From Terriglobia bacterium (lineage in GTDB: Bacteria > Acidobacteriota > Terriglobia > JAIQFV01), in the NCBI GenBank assembly GCA_020073085.1, contig JAIQFV010000014.1, positions 1 through 64,000 on the forward strand: a stretch of DNA of 64,000 bases, written 5' to 3'. Shown piece after piece: positions 43,537 through 55,390 of the stretch; within the stretch, counting starts at the first letter, position 1, and each line of letters starts with the position of its first letter. Both the position numbers and the translations under genes were made by a program. Below the pieces are notes generated by a model, which was given only the letters and a program-made list of their open reading frames with translations, did not search any database and had not been told where the DNA came from.

Positions 43537-45321
43537 ATGTCCATCAGCACTCTCAATGATCTCTTTCTTCACACCACGTCCACGATCCTCAAGCCAAACC
43601 TGCTGATGCACAAGGTCGGCGGCGCATACACCCCGCTGTCGACGCAGGAAGTCCGTCAGGCCGTGGAAGAGTTCGCGTGCGGGCTGGCCGCCCTGGGCAT
43701 CTCGCGAGGCGACCGGGTCGCCCTGCTCAGTGAAAACCGGCCGGGGTGGGCGATTTCAGATTACGCGATCCTCGGGGTCGGCGCGGTCAGCGTGCCGATC
43801 TATCCGACCCTTCCCCCCAAGCAGATCCAGTACATTTTGGAGGACAGTGAATCCAAAGCCATCATTGTGTCTACTGCGGCCCAGATGGAGAAGGTCAATT
43901 CCATCTTCGAGGCCGTGCCTGGCCTGCAATGGATCATCCCCTTGGATGAACTCCCCATGCAGGGCGAGCATGTTCGAAGCTATTCGACCGTGTGTGCCCT
44001 CGGGAGAGACAGGCGCCGGCAGCAACCGGATCTCTTTGTGAAGTTCTGTGGAGAGGCAAAACCGGAGGACATGGCTACGCTGATATACACCTCCGGGACA
44101 ACGGGAAACCCCAAAGGAGTCATGCTTTCCCACAAGAATATAGTCTCGAATGTCAAGGCCTGTGCGGGCCACATCGACATGACGGCCGAGGATGTGGCGC
44201 TCTGCCTGTTGCCGCTGTGTCATATTTACGAGCGGATGATCGACTACCTAGTCTTTTTCAATGGAGTGACGATTGCGTATGCCGAGTCCATCGACGCCGT
44301 GGCCACGAACATGATGGAAGTCCGCCCGACGTTCATGGCCAGTGTGCCGCGGCTCTACGAGAAAATGTACATGCGTCTCCAGGAGCGGGCGGCCGCCGGG
44401 TCAGGCGCCCAGCGGAAAATCTTTGATTGGGCGGTCGCCACGGGACGGGTGTGGGCGAAACAGAAGCTGGCACAGAAACCCGTGGGGGGCTGGCTGGAAT
44501 TAAAGCATCGGCTGGCGGACCGTCTCGTTTTCTCCAAGTTTCGTGCTCGGACGGGCGGCCGCATCCGGTTCTTTCTCTCCGGAGGGGCTCCGCTGGCGCG
44601 CGAACTGGGGGAATTCTTCTACTCGGCGGGGCTGCTGATCCTTGAAGGGTATGGATTGACGGAAACCTCGCCGGTCATCACCTTCAATCGGAGTGACCGT
44701 TTCAGGTTTGGGACCGTGGGACAAGCGGTGCCGGGCGTCGAGGTAAAGACCGCTGAAGACGGCGAGATCCTGACCCGAAGCGATGCCGTCATGATGGGGT
44801 ATTATCGCCACCCGGAGGGTACCGCCGAGGTGATTGTCGACGGCTGGTTCCACACCGGCGATATCGGGGCCCTGGATGAAGACGGTTTCCTGCGGATCAC
44901 GGATCGGAAGAAGGACTTGATTGTCACCTCCGGGGGAAAGAATGTCGCCCCGCAGAATATCGAAAACCAGCTGAAGGTTTGCAGTGTCGTCCAGAACATT
45001 GTGGTCGTCGGCAACCGGAGGAATTACGTCAGCGCCCTCGTGGTCCCCAATTTTGAGCGGATTGAGGCCCATGCCCGCATGGCGGGGATCGCCTTCCAGT
45101 CGAGGGAAGAGCTGGTGAAGAATCCTGAAATCGTGGATTTCGTCCTAAAAGAAATCAATGCTGCCACCCCCGAGTTGGCCAGTTTCGAGCGCATTAAGAA
45201 GATCGCCTTGTTGCCCAGCGATTTCACCATCGAGTCCGGAGAGCTGACCCCCACGATGAAAGTGAAGAGGAATGTGGTGGAGGTGCGTTACAAGGAGCAG
45301 ATCGACCGCCTGTACGGGTAG
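43537..45321 (+). CDS. fadD: Long-chain acyl-CoA synthetase
   Basis: The 594-residue AMP-forming ligase activates fatty acids to acyl-CoA. Motifs: the P-loop-like LIYTSGTTGNPKGVMLSHK near 180-200; LILEGYGLTETSPVITF near 366-382 (the YGxTE adenine site); GWFHTGDIGALDEDGFLRIT near 437-456; and DRKKDLIVTSGGKNVAPQNI near 457-476. Its pattern matches the FAA1-like long-chain branch of bacteria. The ATG at 43537 follows GCGGAGGGATCA. It lies 13 bp after the TetR regulator and 136 bp before the FadR-like operator of the next operon. Confidence 0.9.
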   Translation: MSISTLNDLFLHTTSTILKPNLLMHKVGGAYTPLSTQEVRQAVEEFACGLAALGISRGDRVALLSENRPGWAISDYAILGVGAVSVPIYPTLPPKQIQYILEDSESKAIIVSTAAQMEKVNSIFEAVPGLQWIIPLDELPMQGEHVRSYSTVCALGRDRRRQQPDLFVKFCGEAKPEDMATLIYTSGTTGNPKGVMLSHKNIVSNVKACAGHIDMTAEDVALCLLPLCHIYERMIDYLVFFNGVTIAYAESIDAVATNMMEVRPTFMASVPRLYEKMYMRLQERAAAGSGAQRKIFDWAVATGRVWAKQKLAQKPVGGWLELKHRLADRLVFSKFRARTGGRIRFFLSGGAPLARELGEFFYSAGLLILEGYGLTETSPVITFNRSDRFRFGTVGQAVPGVEVKTAEDGEILTRSDAVMMGYYRHPEGTAEVIVDGWFHTGDIGALDEDGFLRITDRKKDLIVTSGGKNVAPQNIENQLKVCSVVQNIVVVGNRRNYVSALVVPNFERIEAHARMAGIAFQSREELVKNPEIVDFVLKEINAATPELASFERIKKIALLPSDFTIESGELTPTMKVKRNVVEVRYKEQIDRLYG

Positions 45322-45387
45322 GGCGGAAGAGGGTGTTTGCCCTCCGGGGGAGCAGGGTCTGGCAAATCTTGACGGGTTATGAGAAAA

Positions 45388-45405
45388 TGAATGAGCATTC
45401 ATTCA
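45388..45405. promoter_or_regulatory. Putative FadR-type operator (site 2), exact consensus arms
   Basis: TGAATGAGCATTCATTCA has both heptamer arms of the Bacillus FadR consensus (TGAATGA-N4-TCATTCA) without mismatch. It lies 52 bp before fadN. A TTGACG at 45369-45374 just upstream may be a -35 box, which would place the operator over the -10 region. Confidence 0.75.
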
Positions 45406-45457
45406 TTCGGGCGGGATTGTCAGGCGGGACAATAAGGACGCGGGAGAGAAACCACCC

Positions 45458-47866
45458 ATGCATCGTCGAATTCTGAAGGTAGCGGTCCTCGGGGCGGGCA
45501 CGATGGGATCACAGATCGCGGCCCATCTGGCGAACGCCGGGATTGAATGCGTGTTGCTCGATATGATTCCGGCGGAATTGGAGGCTGACGAAAAGTCCCG
45601 CGGGCTGACGCGGGAAGACCCTGCGGTGCGGAACCGCCTGGCTCGACGGGGACTCGAGATGGCGCTGAAGATGAAACCCGCCTCCTTTTTCCTTCCCGAA
45701 AATGCGACCCGGGTGCGCACGGGGAATTTTGAAGATGATCTGGGCTGGTGCGCGGAGGTGGATTGGATCATCGAGGCGGTCGCCGAAAATCTCGACATCA
45801 AGCAACAGTTGCTGAGAAGGGTGGAGGCGGTCCGCCGGCCGGGCACACTCGTCAGTTCGAACACTTCGGGCTTGTCCGTGGCAACCATCGCGGCCCCTTT
45901 TTCGGAGGAGTTCCGCCAACACTGGTCGGGGACGCATTTCTTTAATCCGCCCCGGTACATGAAGCTCTTGGAGCTGATCCCCACCCCGGAAACCAAGCCG
46001 GAAGTCATCGAGATTCTCGCGGCATTTTGCGATCGGGTACTGGGGAAAGGAGTCGTCCGGTGCCACGATACGCCCGCCTTCATCGCCAACCGGATCGGGA
46101 CCTACGGGATGATGCGCACTGTCCAGGTGATGATCGAGGAGGATTACCGGATTGAAGAGGTGGATGCAATAACCGGGACCGCCTTGGGACGGCCCAAGAG
46201 CGCTTCCTTTCGTACCCTGGACCTGGTCGGACTCGATGTTTTTGCCCACGTCGCCCAGAACATGTTCATCAATGCCACCGAGGACGAGGCCCGGGAGACC
46301 TTCGTTCTTCCCCGGTTTGTTCAACAGATGCTGATAAACCGGTGGTTTGGCGACAAGGCCAAGCAAGGGTTTTATAAGAAGAAGAAGTCAGCCGAAGGCG
46401 ACGAGGTGTTGGCGCTGGATTACAAAACCATGCAGTACGTTCCACGCCTGAAGGTGAAATTCGACTCCATTGAAGCGAGCAAGGCGATCGAGGATGTCGG
46501 AGAGCGCCTGCGGTCCGTCGTGTATGCCAAAGACCGGGCCGGAACATTCATCTGGAAGACCCTGAGCGACACACTGCTCTATTCCGCCCGCCGGATTCCT
46601 GAAATTACCGATGATATCGTCTCTGTCGACAATGCGCTGCGGTGGGGATTTAACTGGGAACTGGGGCCGTTCGAGGTCTGGGATGCCATTGGGGTGGAAG
46701 AGTCGGTCTCCCGGATGAAGGCCGAAGGGAAGAAAATCCCCCCGCTCGTGGAGTCGCTGCTCTCTTCGGGCCGGCCGCGCTTCTATGATAACCGCCAGGG
46801 GCAACGGTCTTATTTTGACCTCGCCTCGCAGAGCCAGAAACCCGTCCTCGAAAAGGCCGGCCTTCTCCTTCTCCGTTCCCTGAAAGATCGATCTCAAGTC
46901 ATCCGCACCAATCCCGGCGCCACCCTCCTCGACCTGGGAGACGGGGTGGCCTGTGTGGAGTTCCACTCCAAGATGAACGCAATCGGAGGAGACACGGTGC
47001 TCATGATCCAGAACGCGCTCCGCGAGGTCGAGCAAAACTTCATGGGCCTGGTGGTTGGAAATCAGGGAGAGAATTTTTCGGTCGGCGCCAATCTCATGAT
47101 GCTCCTGCTGGCTGCCCAGGAGGCTGAGTGGGAGGAGATTGATCTGATGGTGCGCGCCTTCCAGAATGCCAATATGGCGCTCCGCTACTCCACGAAACCC
47201 GTCGTGGTGGCCCCGTTCGGGATGACGCTCGGCGGCGGATGTGAGGTGACGCTGCACGCGGACCGCGTCTGCGCTTCGGCGGAGACCTACATCGGCCTGG
47301 TGGAGGTCGGGGTCGGGTTGGTGCCGGCGGGGGGCGGAACCAAGGAGTTCTTGATCCGGCACGTCGATCGCGCCGGACGCAGCGAGGATGTGGATTTGTT
47401 CCCCTTTGTGAAACAGGTGTTTGAAACCATCGGCATGGCAAAAGTCGCGACCAGCGCCGGCGAAGCGCAGCAGATGGGTTTTCTGCGGTCGAGCGACCGC
47501 ATTGTCATGAACCGCGACCGGCTGATCGCCGAAGCCAAGCAAGCAGTCCTTGAAATGGCCAGGGAAGGTTATATCCCGGCCAAGCCGCGGACCGATGTTC
47601 CCGTCCTCGGTAACTCCGCACTTACGACCCTGAAACTGGGACTCTATCTGATGCACCAGTCGGGGTATATCAGTGAGCACGATGTGAAGGTCGCAACCCG
47701 GCTGGCCACGATCCTGTGCGGGGGCGGACTCAGTTCGAAGCAAAAGGTGAGTGAACAGTATCTGCTTGACCTGGAACGTGAAGCGTTCTTGAGTCTGTCG
47801 AGCGAGCGTAAGACCCTCGAACGCATTCAACATACGCTCAAGACCGGCAAGCCGCTGCGGAATTGA
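45458..47866 (+). CDS. fadN: FadN-type 3-hydroxyacyl-CoA dehydrogenase / enoyl-CoA hydratase
   Basis: The 802-residue fusion catalyses the hydration and second oxidation steps of beta-oxidation. The N-terminal NAD domain has KVAVLGAGTMGSQIAAHLAN at about 7-26 and FNPPRYMKLLELIPTPET near 164-181; the C-terminal dehydrogenase part follows (RWGFNWELGPFEVWDAIG near 388). The enoyl-CoA hydratase part lies last (about 490-700): VVGNQGENFSVGANL and VVAPFGMTLGGGCEVTLHAD, with an oxyanion-hole Gly-rich loop and VEVGVGLVPAGGGTKEF. Domain order (dehydrogenase first) is that of B. subtilis FadN, opposite to E. coli FadB. The order fadN-fadA-fadE also equals the Bacillus operon. Confidence 0.92.
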   Translation: MHRRILKVAVLGAGTMGSQIAAHLANAGIECVLLDMIPAELEADEKSRGLTREDPAVRNRLARRGLEMALKMKPASFFLPENATRVRTGNFEDDLGWCAEVDWIIEAVAENLDIKQQLLRRVEAVRRPGTLVSSNTSGLSVATIAAPFSEEFRQHWSGTHFFNPPRYMKLLELIPTPETKPEVIEILAAFCDRVLGKGVVRCHDTPAFIANRIGTYGMMRTVQVMIEEDYRIEEVDAITGTALGRPKSASFRTLDLVGLDVFAHVAQNMFINATEDEARETFVLPRFVQQMLINRWFGDKAKQGFYKKKKSAEGDEVLALDYKTMQYVPRLKVKFDSIEASKAIEDVGERLRSVVYAKDRAGTFIWKTLSDTLLYSARRIPEITDDIVSVDNALRWGFNWELGPFEVWDAIGVEESVSRMKAEGKKIPPLVESLLSSGRPRFYDNRQGQRSYFDLASQSQKPVLEKAGLLLLRSLKDRSQVIRTNPGATLLDLGDGVACVEFHSKMNAIGGDTVLMIQNALREVEQNFMGLVVGNQGENFSVGANLMMLLLAAQEAEWEEIDLMVRAFQNANMALRYSTKPVVVAPFGMTLGGGCEVTLHADRVCASAETYIGLVEVGVGLVPAGGGTKEFLIRHVDRAGRSEDVDLFPFVKQVFETIGMAKVATSAGEAQQMGFLRSSDRIVMNRDRLIAEAKQAVLEMAREGYIPAKPRTDVPVLGNSALTTLKLGLYLMHQSGYISEHDVKVATRLATILCGGGLSSKQKVSEQYLLDLEREAFLSLSSERKTLERIQHTLKTGKPLRN

Positions 47867-47912
47867 ATGAGATGAAGATTATTTAGCGGTTTAGAAGTTG
47901 GGAGAAAAACTT

Positions 47913-49106
47913 ATGAACGAAGCAGTGATTGTGTCGGCCGTCCGGACGGCTGTCGGCAAAGCCCCGCGTGGAACCCTCAAGGACACGCGCCCGGACGACA
48001 TGGCCGGCGCGGTGATGCGCGAGGCGATGGCGCGGGTGCCGGGCTTTTCTGTGGGTGAGGTCGATGATGTCATTCTCGGGTGCGCCATGCCCGAGGCGGA
48101 GCAGGGAATGAACGTTTCCCGTGTGGCCTCATTCCTTGCGGGTCTTCCCGATTCTGTGCCTGCCATGACCATCAATCGATTCTGTTCCTCCGGTCTGCAA
48201 TCAATCGCTTTGAGCGCGGACCGGATCCGGACCGGCGCGGCGCAGGTGATGATCGCCGGGGGAACTGAAACCATGTCGATGATTCCGATGGGTGGACATA
48301 AGATTGTCCCCAATCCGACGCTTGTCGATACACGGCCCGGGGTCTATCTCTCCATGGGTCTGACGGCGGAAAACCTGGCGCGACAGTACTCCCTCTCACG
48401 GGAAGCCGCGGACCAGTATTCTTACGACAGCCACATGAAGGCCCTCAAAGCGATTCAAGAAGGGAAATTCAAGGAAGAGATTGTTCCCCTGACGGTCACC
48501 CTGGTAACGGCTGTGTCCTCCAACGGGACGATGAAGAAATCAGTCCGGGAAGTCAGATTTGAGACCGACGAGGGGCCCCGGCAGGACACTTCGCTGGAGT
48601 CCCTGGCCAAGCTCAAGCCGGCATTCCACACCCAGGGGACGGTAACCGCCGGAAACTCCTCGCAGATGAGTGATGGTGCGGCGGCCGTTGTGATCATGTC
48701 CGGAGAGAAAGCCGGGCAGATGGGGCTTCGACCCCTGGCCCGTTTTGTAGCGTTTGCCACGGCGGGAGTGGATCCGGAGCGCATGGGCATCGGGCCGGTC
48801 GCTGCCATTCCGAAGGCACTCGCACTGGCCGGATTGAAGCTTGCCGACATCGATTTGATCGAACTCAACGAGGCTTTTGCCGTTCAGTCGCTTGCCGTGA
48901 TCCGGGAGGCAGGCCTCGATCCGGCTCGCGTCAACGTCAACGGCGGCGCCATTGCCCTCGGCCATCCGCTGGGGTGCACCGGGGCGAAGTTGACGGCCAC
49001 GCTCTTGTATGAAATGAAGCGCCGTCGCTTGCGCTGCGGTATGGTCACGATGTGCGTCGGCGGCGGGATGGGCGCAGCCGGGATTTTTGAAAACTTGCAG
49101 CGATAG
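47913..49106 (+). CDS. fadA: Acetyl-CoA acyltransferase (3-ketoacyl-CoA thiolase)
   Basis: The 397-residue thiolase releases acetyl-CoA in the last step of beta-oxidation. Active-site cysteine lies at about 91 in [18 protein letters not shown]. The C-terminal motifs are [20 protein letters not shown] with the catalytic His, and [14 protein letters not shown] with the second Cys. The ATG at 47913 follows GGGAGAAAAAC; a TTG 15 bases earlier is less likely. It lies 46 bp after fadN in the same operon. Confidence 0.94.
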   Translation: MNEAVIVSAVRTAVGKAPRGTLKDTRPDDMAGAVMREAMARVPGFSVGEVDDVILGCAMPEAEQGMNVSRVASFLAGLPDSVPAMTINRFCSSGLQSIALSADRIRTGAAQVMIAGGTETMSMIPMGGHKIVPNPTLVDTRPGVYLSMGLTAENLARQYSLSREAADQYSYDSHMKALKAIQEGKFKEEIVPLTVTLVTAVSSNGTMKKSVREVRFETDEGPRQDTSLESLAKLKPAFHTQGTVTAGNSSQMSDGAAAVVIMSGEKAGQMGLRPLARFVAFATAGVDPERMGIGPVAAIPKALALAGLKLADIDLIELNEAFAVQSLAVIREAGLDPARVNVNGGAIALGHPLGCTGAKLTATLLYEMKRRRLRCGMVTMCVGGGMGAAGIFENLQR

Positions 49107-49176
49107 GTTGGGCTGTGGGGTACGCAGCACGGTCGCCCAACTTGCGTTGTCTTTTTGACAGGAAAGAGAGGACCTT

Positions 49177-50982
<1,806 letters not shown>

Positions 50983-51094
50983 GGAAGATTCGACGTTTTT
51001 GCAGAAGGCGGCCGATGGACGCGCAGGGAGCGGGCCTGGGCACAGGACGGAGAGGATGGCGGAGCGGTAGAGGGTCCGCCCTTCAAATTTTAGA

Positions 51095-52060
51095 ATGCAA
51101 TTGCTGAACCTTCCGCTCTACAAGATCGTGGTTCCCACGCCCTTCCATGTGGGGCCGGTCAATGTCTATCTCATCACGGAGCCCGAGGTTTCGCTGATCG
51201 ACGCCGGGCCCCATACCCCGGAGGCCTACGCGGCCGTCGCGTCGGGTCTGCGCGAAAGGTCCCTCCGGTTGCGGGACGTCCGCCAAATCTTCATCACCCA
51301 CGGACATCCCGATCATTACGGGCAAGCGTCTTTGCTGGCGGCTGAGTCGGGAGCCCGGGTGCTGGCGTCGGATTTTGACAGCCCCCATTTTCAGCACCGG
51401 ACCCATCAGGATTTTTACCTGCGTCTGTACGAGGAAGCGGCGGTTCCGCGCCGGATCATCGATCTCTTTGCGGAGGGCCTCCAATTCATCCACAGCGTGG
51501 CAAAACCGATCGCGGAATACACGCCGCTCCGGGAGGGAGACCCCCTTCAATGTGGTGACGTGGTTTTTGAAGTGATCTTTACGCCGGGACACACGCCAGG
51601 CAGTATTTGCCTTTACTCTAAGGATCGTCGCCTGGTGATTGCTGCTGACACCGTGATCAAGCGGATTACCCCCAACCCGATTCTCGATGAGGATCCGCTC
51701 GATCCCGGCAGGCGCTATCCCAGCCTGAAAAACTACCTGGCGTCGTTGGAAAAGCTTCGTCAGCTCGGCCCGCAACTCGTGTGTTCAGGACACGGGGATG
51801 ATGTGGACGAATTTTCGCCCCTGTTTGCGAAGATGATGCGACATCATGAAGAACGGCAAAGCCGGGTTCTTGCGCTGCTCCACGATCAGCCAAAACCTCT
51901 CTGGACGCTCGTCAGAGATCTTTTTCCGGAAGTACGCGAAGACGGAATGTTTCTGGCCCTCTCAGAAGTGTTTGCACACGTCGATCTACTGGAAGATCGT
52001 TCGCTGGTCCGATGGATTCAAAGGGATGGGATGCGAGTGATTGAGGCAGTCAATCCGTAG
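51095..52060 (+). CDS. Metallo-beta-lactamase-fold hydrolase
   Basis: The 321-residue protein has the MBL-fold metal motif IFITHGHPDHYGQASLLAAE near 67-86 (HxHxDH variant HGHPDH), then IFTPGHTPGSICLYSKDRRL with the third His, and LVCSGHGDDVDEF with a further ligand. A C-terminal winged-helix-like part (about 240-321) is similar to LACTB2-type proteins. It follows fadE by 112 bp on the same strand and may act on a thioester, but this is inference. The start ATG lacks a strong ribosome site. Confidence 0.82.
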   Translation: MQLLNLPLYKIVVPTPFHVGPVNVYLITEPEVSLIDAGPHTPEAYAAVASGLRERSLRLRDVRQIFITHGHPDHYGQASLLAAESGARVLASDFDSPHFQHRTHQDFYLRLYEEAAVPRRIIDLFAEGLQFIHSVAKPIAEYTPLREGDPLQCGDVVFEVIFTPGHTPGSICLYSKDRRLVIAADTVIKRITPNPILDEDPLDPGRRYPSLKNYLASLEKLRQLGPQLVCSGHGDDVDEFSPLFAKMMRHHEERQSRVLALLHDQPKPLWTLVRDLFPEVREDGMFLALSEVFAHVDLLEDRSLVRWIQRDGMRVIEAVNP

Positions 52061-52153
52061 CCCGGCGTCTGGACTTCATCTCAACCAGCGGCAGAGGTCG
52101 AACCGTTTCGCACGTCGAGCAGCGGCATCATGGAATAGCCCCCCAAGAGGTCT

Positions 52154-53926
52154 TTACGCCGTCTTTACGATGGGAAGCGTGAAATGGAACCGGCTGCCCT
52201 CGCCCAGTGTGCTGTCCACCCAAACCCGCCCTCCGTGCGCTTCGACCAGTAATTTGACGATGTAGAGTCCAAGCCCGGTCCCTTCAATGGTTCGTGTCTG
52301 CTCGTTGCGAACGCGGTAATAACGGGAGAACAGTTTCGGCAGCTCCTCCGCCGAAATGCCCATTCCCCGATCCGTCACCGTAATCTCGACCTCATCGCCC
52401 GCCTCGGTAGGCTGCGCGGCCAAGGCAATGGAGTTGCCTTCGCGGGTGTATTTGATGGCATTGCTGACGAAGTTTTCCAGGATCTCCATTACGCGCAGCT
52501 TGTCGCCCATGACCGGCGGAAGATTGGGAGCGACCTGTCGTTCGATGGGAGACTGGTGGGCGTGGGCGGCGATCTGTTCGTCAATGAGGCTCTCAATGGG
52601 GAGGGGGCCGACGTTCAGGGTAATCTCTCCGCCTTCAATCCGCGACACGGCCATCGTGTCATCAATAATGGCAACAATGCGGCGGACATTTCCCATGATG
52701 ATTTGAGTGGCCTGCATCAGGCTGGGATCCGCGGGGGCCGCCTCCTGCATGAGCTCCGCGAATCCGTGGATCCCGTGCAGCGGGGACTTGACGTCGTGAG
52801 ACAGGATCGACATCAGGTTCGTTTTCAACTCGTTGCTCTTGGCCAGTTCCTGGTTCACATTCTTGAGTTCCTCAATCAACAAGGCATTGCGTAGCCACAA
52901 GGAAATCAAATTGGACAGGGCTTCAGCCAGTTCCACCTCGTGGGCCGCAAAGGAGGCATTCAGTCCCATCCGGTGGACCACCACAAAGGCGAGGGCCTGG
53001 TCCTGAGGGATGAGAGGAGCGATCAAATAAGGGGAGGACCCGGCGGCATGGATCTCTTCGGCGACATGACGGGGAAGGACACGACTCGAAGACGAGGACA
53101 GGACACAAACATGCTGAGTCCGTACGGCTTCATTCAGCTCGACCAGCGCGCGGGTTGCCAGGACTTCCTCTTCCGCCTGGTTTCGTTTCAGCGCCTCCGG
53201 GGAGAAGAACCGTCGAATCCGGGCGGTTTCCTTGTCTTCAAGTTGCGGGGTCGAGGATCGGTGCTGCAATTCCACCACGGCGATCCGGCAGTCCGGGATG
53301 GCATCGAACAGGTAGCCGACCAGCTTCCGCAGTATCTCCTCGCGGTCCATCACGTTGAACAGATCCCGGTTGGCATGGAGCAGGGTCGTCAAGGCGCGGT
53401 CGTGCGAACGTAACGAGGAATGAATGACCGCGTTCCCGATGGCCACTCCGAGGTGCTCGCCCAGCCGTTCGAGCGCCTCAATCTCGGGATCTGAGGGAAC
53501 AACCCCCGGCGGGGCTGCCAGGAGGAGCAGGGCGTCGACATTCCCGCCGACAATAATCGGAACCGTGATCTCCGTCGCGTTGGTGTGCAGCAGGGAGGTT
53601 TTACGGTTGCGTTCCTCGGCAATGACAATTTTGAGTTGCTTGGTCCGGACCACCAGGCCCAGGACACCCTGGCTGAATCCGGTCTGATAGTTGCGGGGAA
53701 TCGGGGTGGCCACATCACCGGATTGAGCCCGCAGAAAAATCATCTTCTGCTGGGAATCCACGGTAAACAGCGCGACGTGCACGTAGCCGAGGGCGAACCG
53801 CAGACTGTCGGCGGTGATCCGGAAGATGCTGTCGTAATCGAGCGTGGACAACACGACGCGGCTGACTTCGCCCAGGGCCTGCGAGAGGTCGACGGTTGGT
53901 TTCTTTGGGGCTGGACTCTTGTCCAT
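52154..53926 (-). CDS. GAF-domain sensor histidine kinase
   Basis: The 590-residue soluble kinase has two GAF-like sensor domains (about 15-165 and 185-345), a short coiled linker, the dimerisation/phosphoacceptor domain with the His in [20 protein letters not shown] near 375-394, and the ATPase domain with N-box [40 protein letters not shown] and [18 protein letters not shown]. There is no membrane helix or signal, so it should sense a cytoplasmic cue. No response regulator lies beside it. The gene runs opposite to the MBL gene, converging on it with a 93-bp gap. Confidence 0.9.
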   Translation of the reverse strand: MDKSPAPKKPTVDLSQALGEVSRVVLSTLDYDSIFRITADSLRFALGYVHVALFTVDSQQKMIFLRAQSGDVATPIPRNYQTGFSQGVLGLVVRTKQLKIVIAEERNRKTSLLHTNATEITVPIIVGGNVDALLLLAAPPGVVPSDPEIEALERLGEHLGVAIGNAVIHSSLRSHDRALTTLLHANRDLFNVMDREEILRKLVGYLFDAIPDCRIAVVELQHRSSTPQLEDKETARIRRFFSPEALKRNQAEEEVLATRALVELNEAVRTQHVCVLSSSSSRVLPRHVAEEIHAAGSSPYLIAPLIPQDQALAFVVVHRMGLNASFAAHEVELAEALSNLISLWLRNALLIEELKNVNQELAKSNELKTNLMSILSHDVKSPLHGIHGFAELMQEAAPADPSLMQATQIIMGNVRRIVAIIDDTMAVSRIEGGEITLNVGPLPIESLIDEQIAAHAHQSPIERQVAPNLPPVMGDKLRVMEILENFVSNAIKYTREGNSIALAAQPTEAGDEVEITVTDRGMGISAEELPKLFSRYYRVRNEQTRTIEGTGLGLYIVKLLVEAHGGRVWVDSTLGEGSRFHFTLPIVKTA

Positions 53927-54404
53927 GTTGACGCCGCGAATGGGGCCTGAGTCGATTGCCGGAGCTTATTCAATCCCTCCGGGTTCCAAGACCACCCTCG
54001 GGATGGATGCCTTTATCCTCTGGGGATTTCCCTGCTCATTGGTACCATGTGTTTTTTGTGCCGGGCCTGAGCGCACCAAAGAAGGTTGCGAGCCACCTCC
54101 TTCTTCCGCGGCGCTGTAACGGCATTGTAAGGCGAGCAGGAAGATTGAATCAACGTAAATCTCTTTTGGTCGATCCGAAAGCCGGTCTGGATTCTCGAGA
54201 GTCTGCACAGTCTTGAAGGGAAATGCAGATCAGGCAGGTCCAGGACCCGATGCTTTTGCCGGCAAGGTCCTCCTTACGGGCACGACGAAAGCACCTTCAA
54301 GAGATGGCCTTGATCCTGTGGGGCAGACGTCCCGTCTGCCCGGGGCGGATTACATCCACTCTTCGAACCGACGGTGGGTGACACGGAATGTCACCAACCC
54401 TGTC
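53927..54404. other. Gene-free stretch
   Basis: Nothing supported as a gene is seen. A short inverted repeat, GGGCAGACG/CGTCTGCCC, lies around 54322-54342. Confidence 0.5.
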
Positions 54405-54479
54405 CCGCCTCCCTGAATCCCATGGTGTGATGATCTGATAGCATGCCCCTTTCCGGACGAACCTCAACGGCCTGGCCAT
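54405..54479 (-). pseudogene. Remnant of a REP-associated tyrosine transposase (RAYT, Y1 family)
   Basis: On the minus strand from 54479 the translation reads MARPLRFVRKGACYQIITPW, matching the conserved N-terminus of RAYT transposases (MARPLR...G..YH). The similarity stops after about 25 codons, and the HUH and catalytic Tyr regions are missing. Two palindromes of the GCAGGCATGC family lie 180-320 bp away, as expected near a RAYT gene. Confidence 0.6.
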
Positions 54480-54615
54480 GGACCCTCTCGAACGAGGGGG
54501 GGGCGGTCGATGATGATTGCCAGAGGGGAAACTCTGCGCAACGTATCTCATGTCGCTGAAATGGAGACTGGAAAGACCTGGACCCAATCATCTTCTGGCC
54601 CCAATCATCCATGGT

Positions 54616-54800
54616 CGGACCGCGCCCACAGGTGGTCTTTAGGATTCTGGCACACGCAGGCATGCAAAGAAGCGCATGCCTGCGGCACCCACCCTCCTGT
54701 CCGCTCGGCGAGGCAAGCCGAGGATCCCCCGTCGGACGGTGCCCACAGGTGGTCTTCAGGGTAGTGGCAGACGCAGGCATGCAAAAAACGCATGCCTGCG
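54616..54800. repeat. Two copies of the GCAGGCATGC palindrome repeat
   Basis: Palindrome cores lie at 54656-54683 and 54773-54799, 117 bp apart, each preceded by CCACAGGTGGTCTT. They are in the same orientation as the copies at 31-33 kb. Confidence 0.88.
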
Positions 54801-54822
54801 GCACCCGCTTGGAGGACAAAAA

Positions 54823-55251
54823 ATGATTTGGCTTTCTTGCGCGTCAAGGACAGGCCATCCGAAGCGACTGCTGGTTGCCATGGCGATGATCTTATTCACC
54901 ACATTTGAACCCGGATGGACGAGCGCGAAAAGCCCGGATCCTCTGCAGCTAAAGAGTGTGCCCCTTGCAGGATTCCAGGTGACAGAGGGAGCGATCGATG
55001 TGCTGCCCAATGGCGACCTGTCTGTTTCGAGTCCGAAGATGCGGGCGGTGGTGCCCTCTGCAATATCACCGATTGCGGAGGTGCATTTCAAGTATCTGGG
55101 TCCCACTGCAGGGAGCTCGCCCCTGGGTTCGGGCGAGATGTGCCGACAGTTTGGACTGAAGCTTCGCGCCCAGGATCCGTGCAACCTCCTCTATGTCATG
55201 TGGCAAGCTGACTGGACCCGTCGGGCTGCGAACAGACAACAGCCGCCTTGA
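54823..55251 (+). CDS. Small exported protein of unknown function, possibly frameshifted
   Basis: No family is recognised. The 142-residue product has an N-terminal hydrophobic stretch (LLVAMAMILFTTFEPGWTSA) that looks like a signal peptide, then a beta-rich region ending KLRAQDPCNLLYVMWQ. The ATG at 54823 follows TTGGAGGACAAAA, a strong ribosome site. Directly after CNLLYVMWQ, the +1 frame reads GLRTDNSRLEFQYFVPGK and then stops, which looks more protein-like than the present end WTRRAANRQQPP. A one-base change near 55200-55230 may have shifted the frame. Confidence 0.5.
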   Translation: MIWLSCASRTGHPKRLLVAMAMILFTTFEPGWTSAKSPDPLQLKSVPLAGFQVTEGAIDVLPNGDLSVSSPKMRAVVPSAISPIAEVHFKYLGPTAGSSPLGSGEMCRQFGLKLRAQDPCNLLYVMWQADWTRRAANRQQPP

Positions 55252-55390
55252 ATTCCAATACTTCGTACCCGGCAAGTAGCCTCGATAGATTCCAAGAGTC
55301 GCGAACTGTCGATTTTCAGTCCTGGATTCCCTCACTCGGTTTCGCTCGGCCGCTGAAGAAAGCAGGAAGAAGCGGACTTCCGGTGCCCCC

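Noticed and set aside
46388-47833. 481-codon minus-strand open frame
   Set aside because: Antisense shadow of fadN with no domain pattern.
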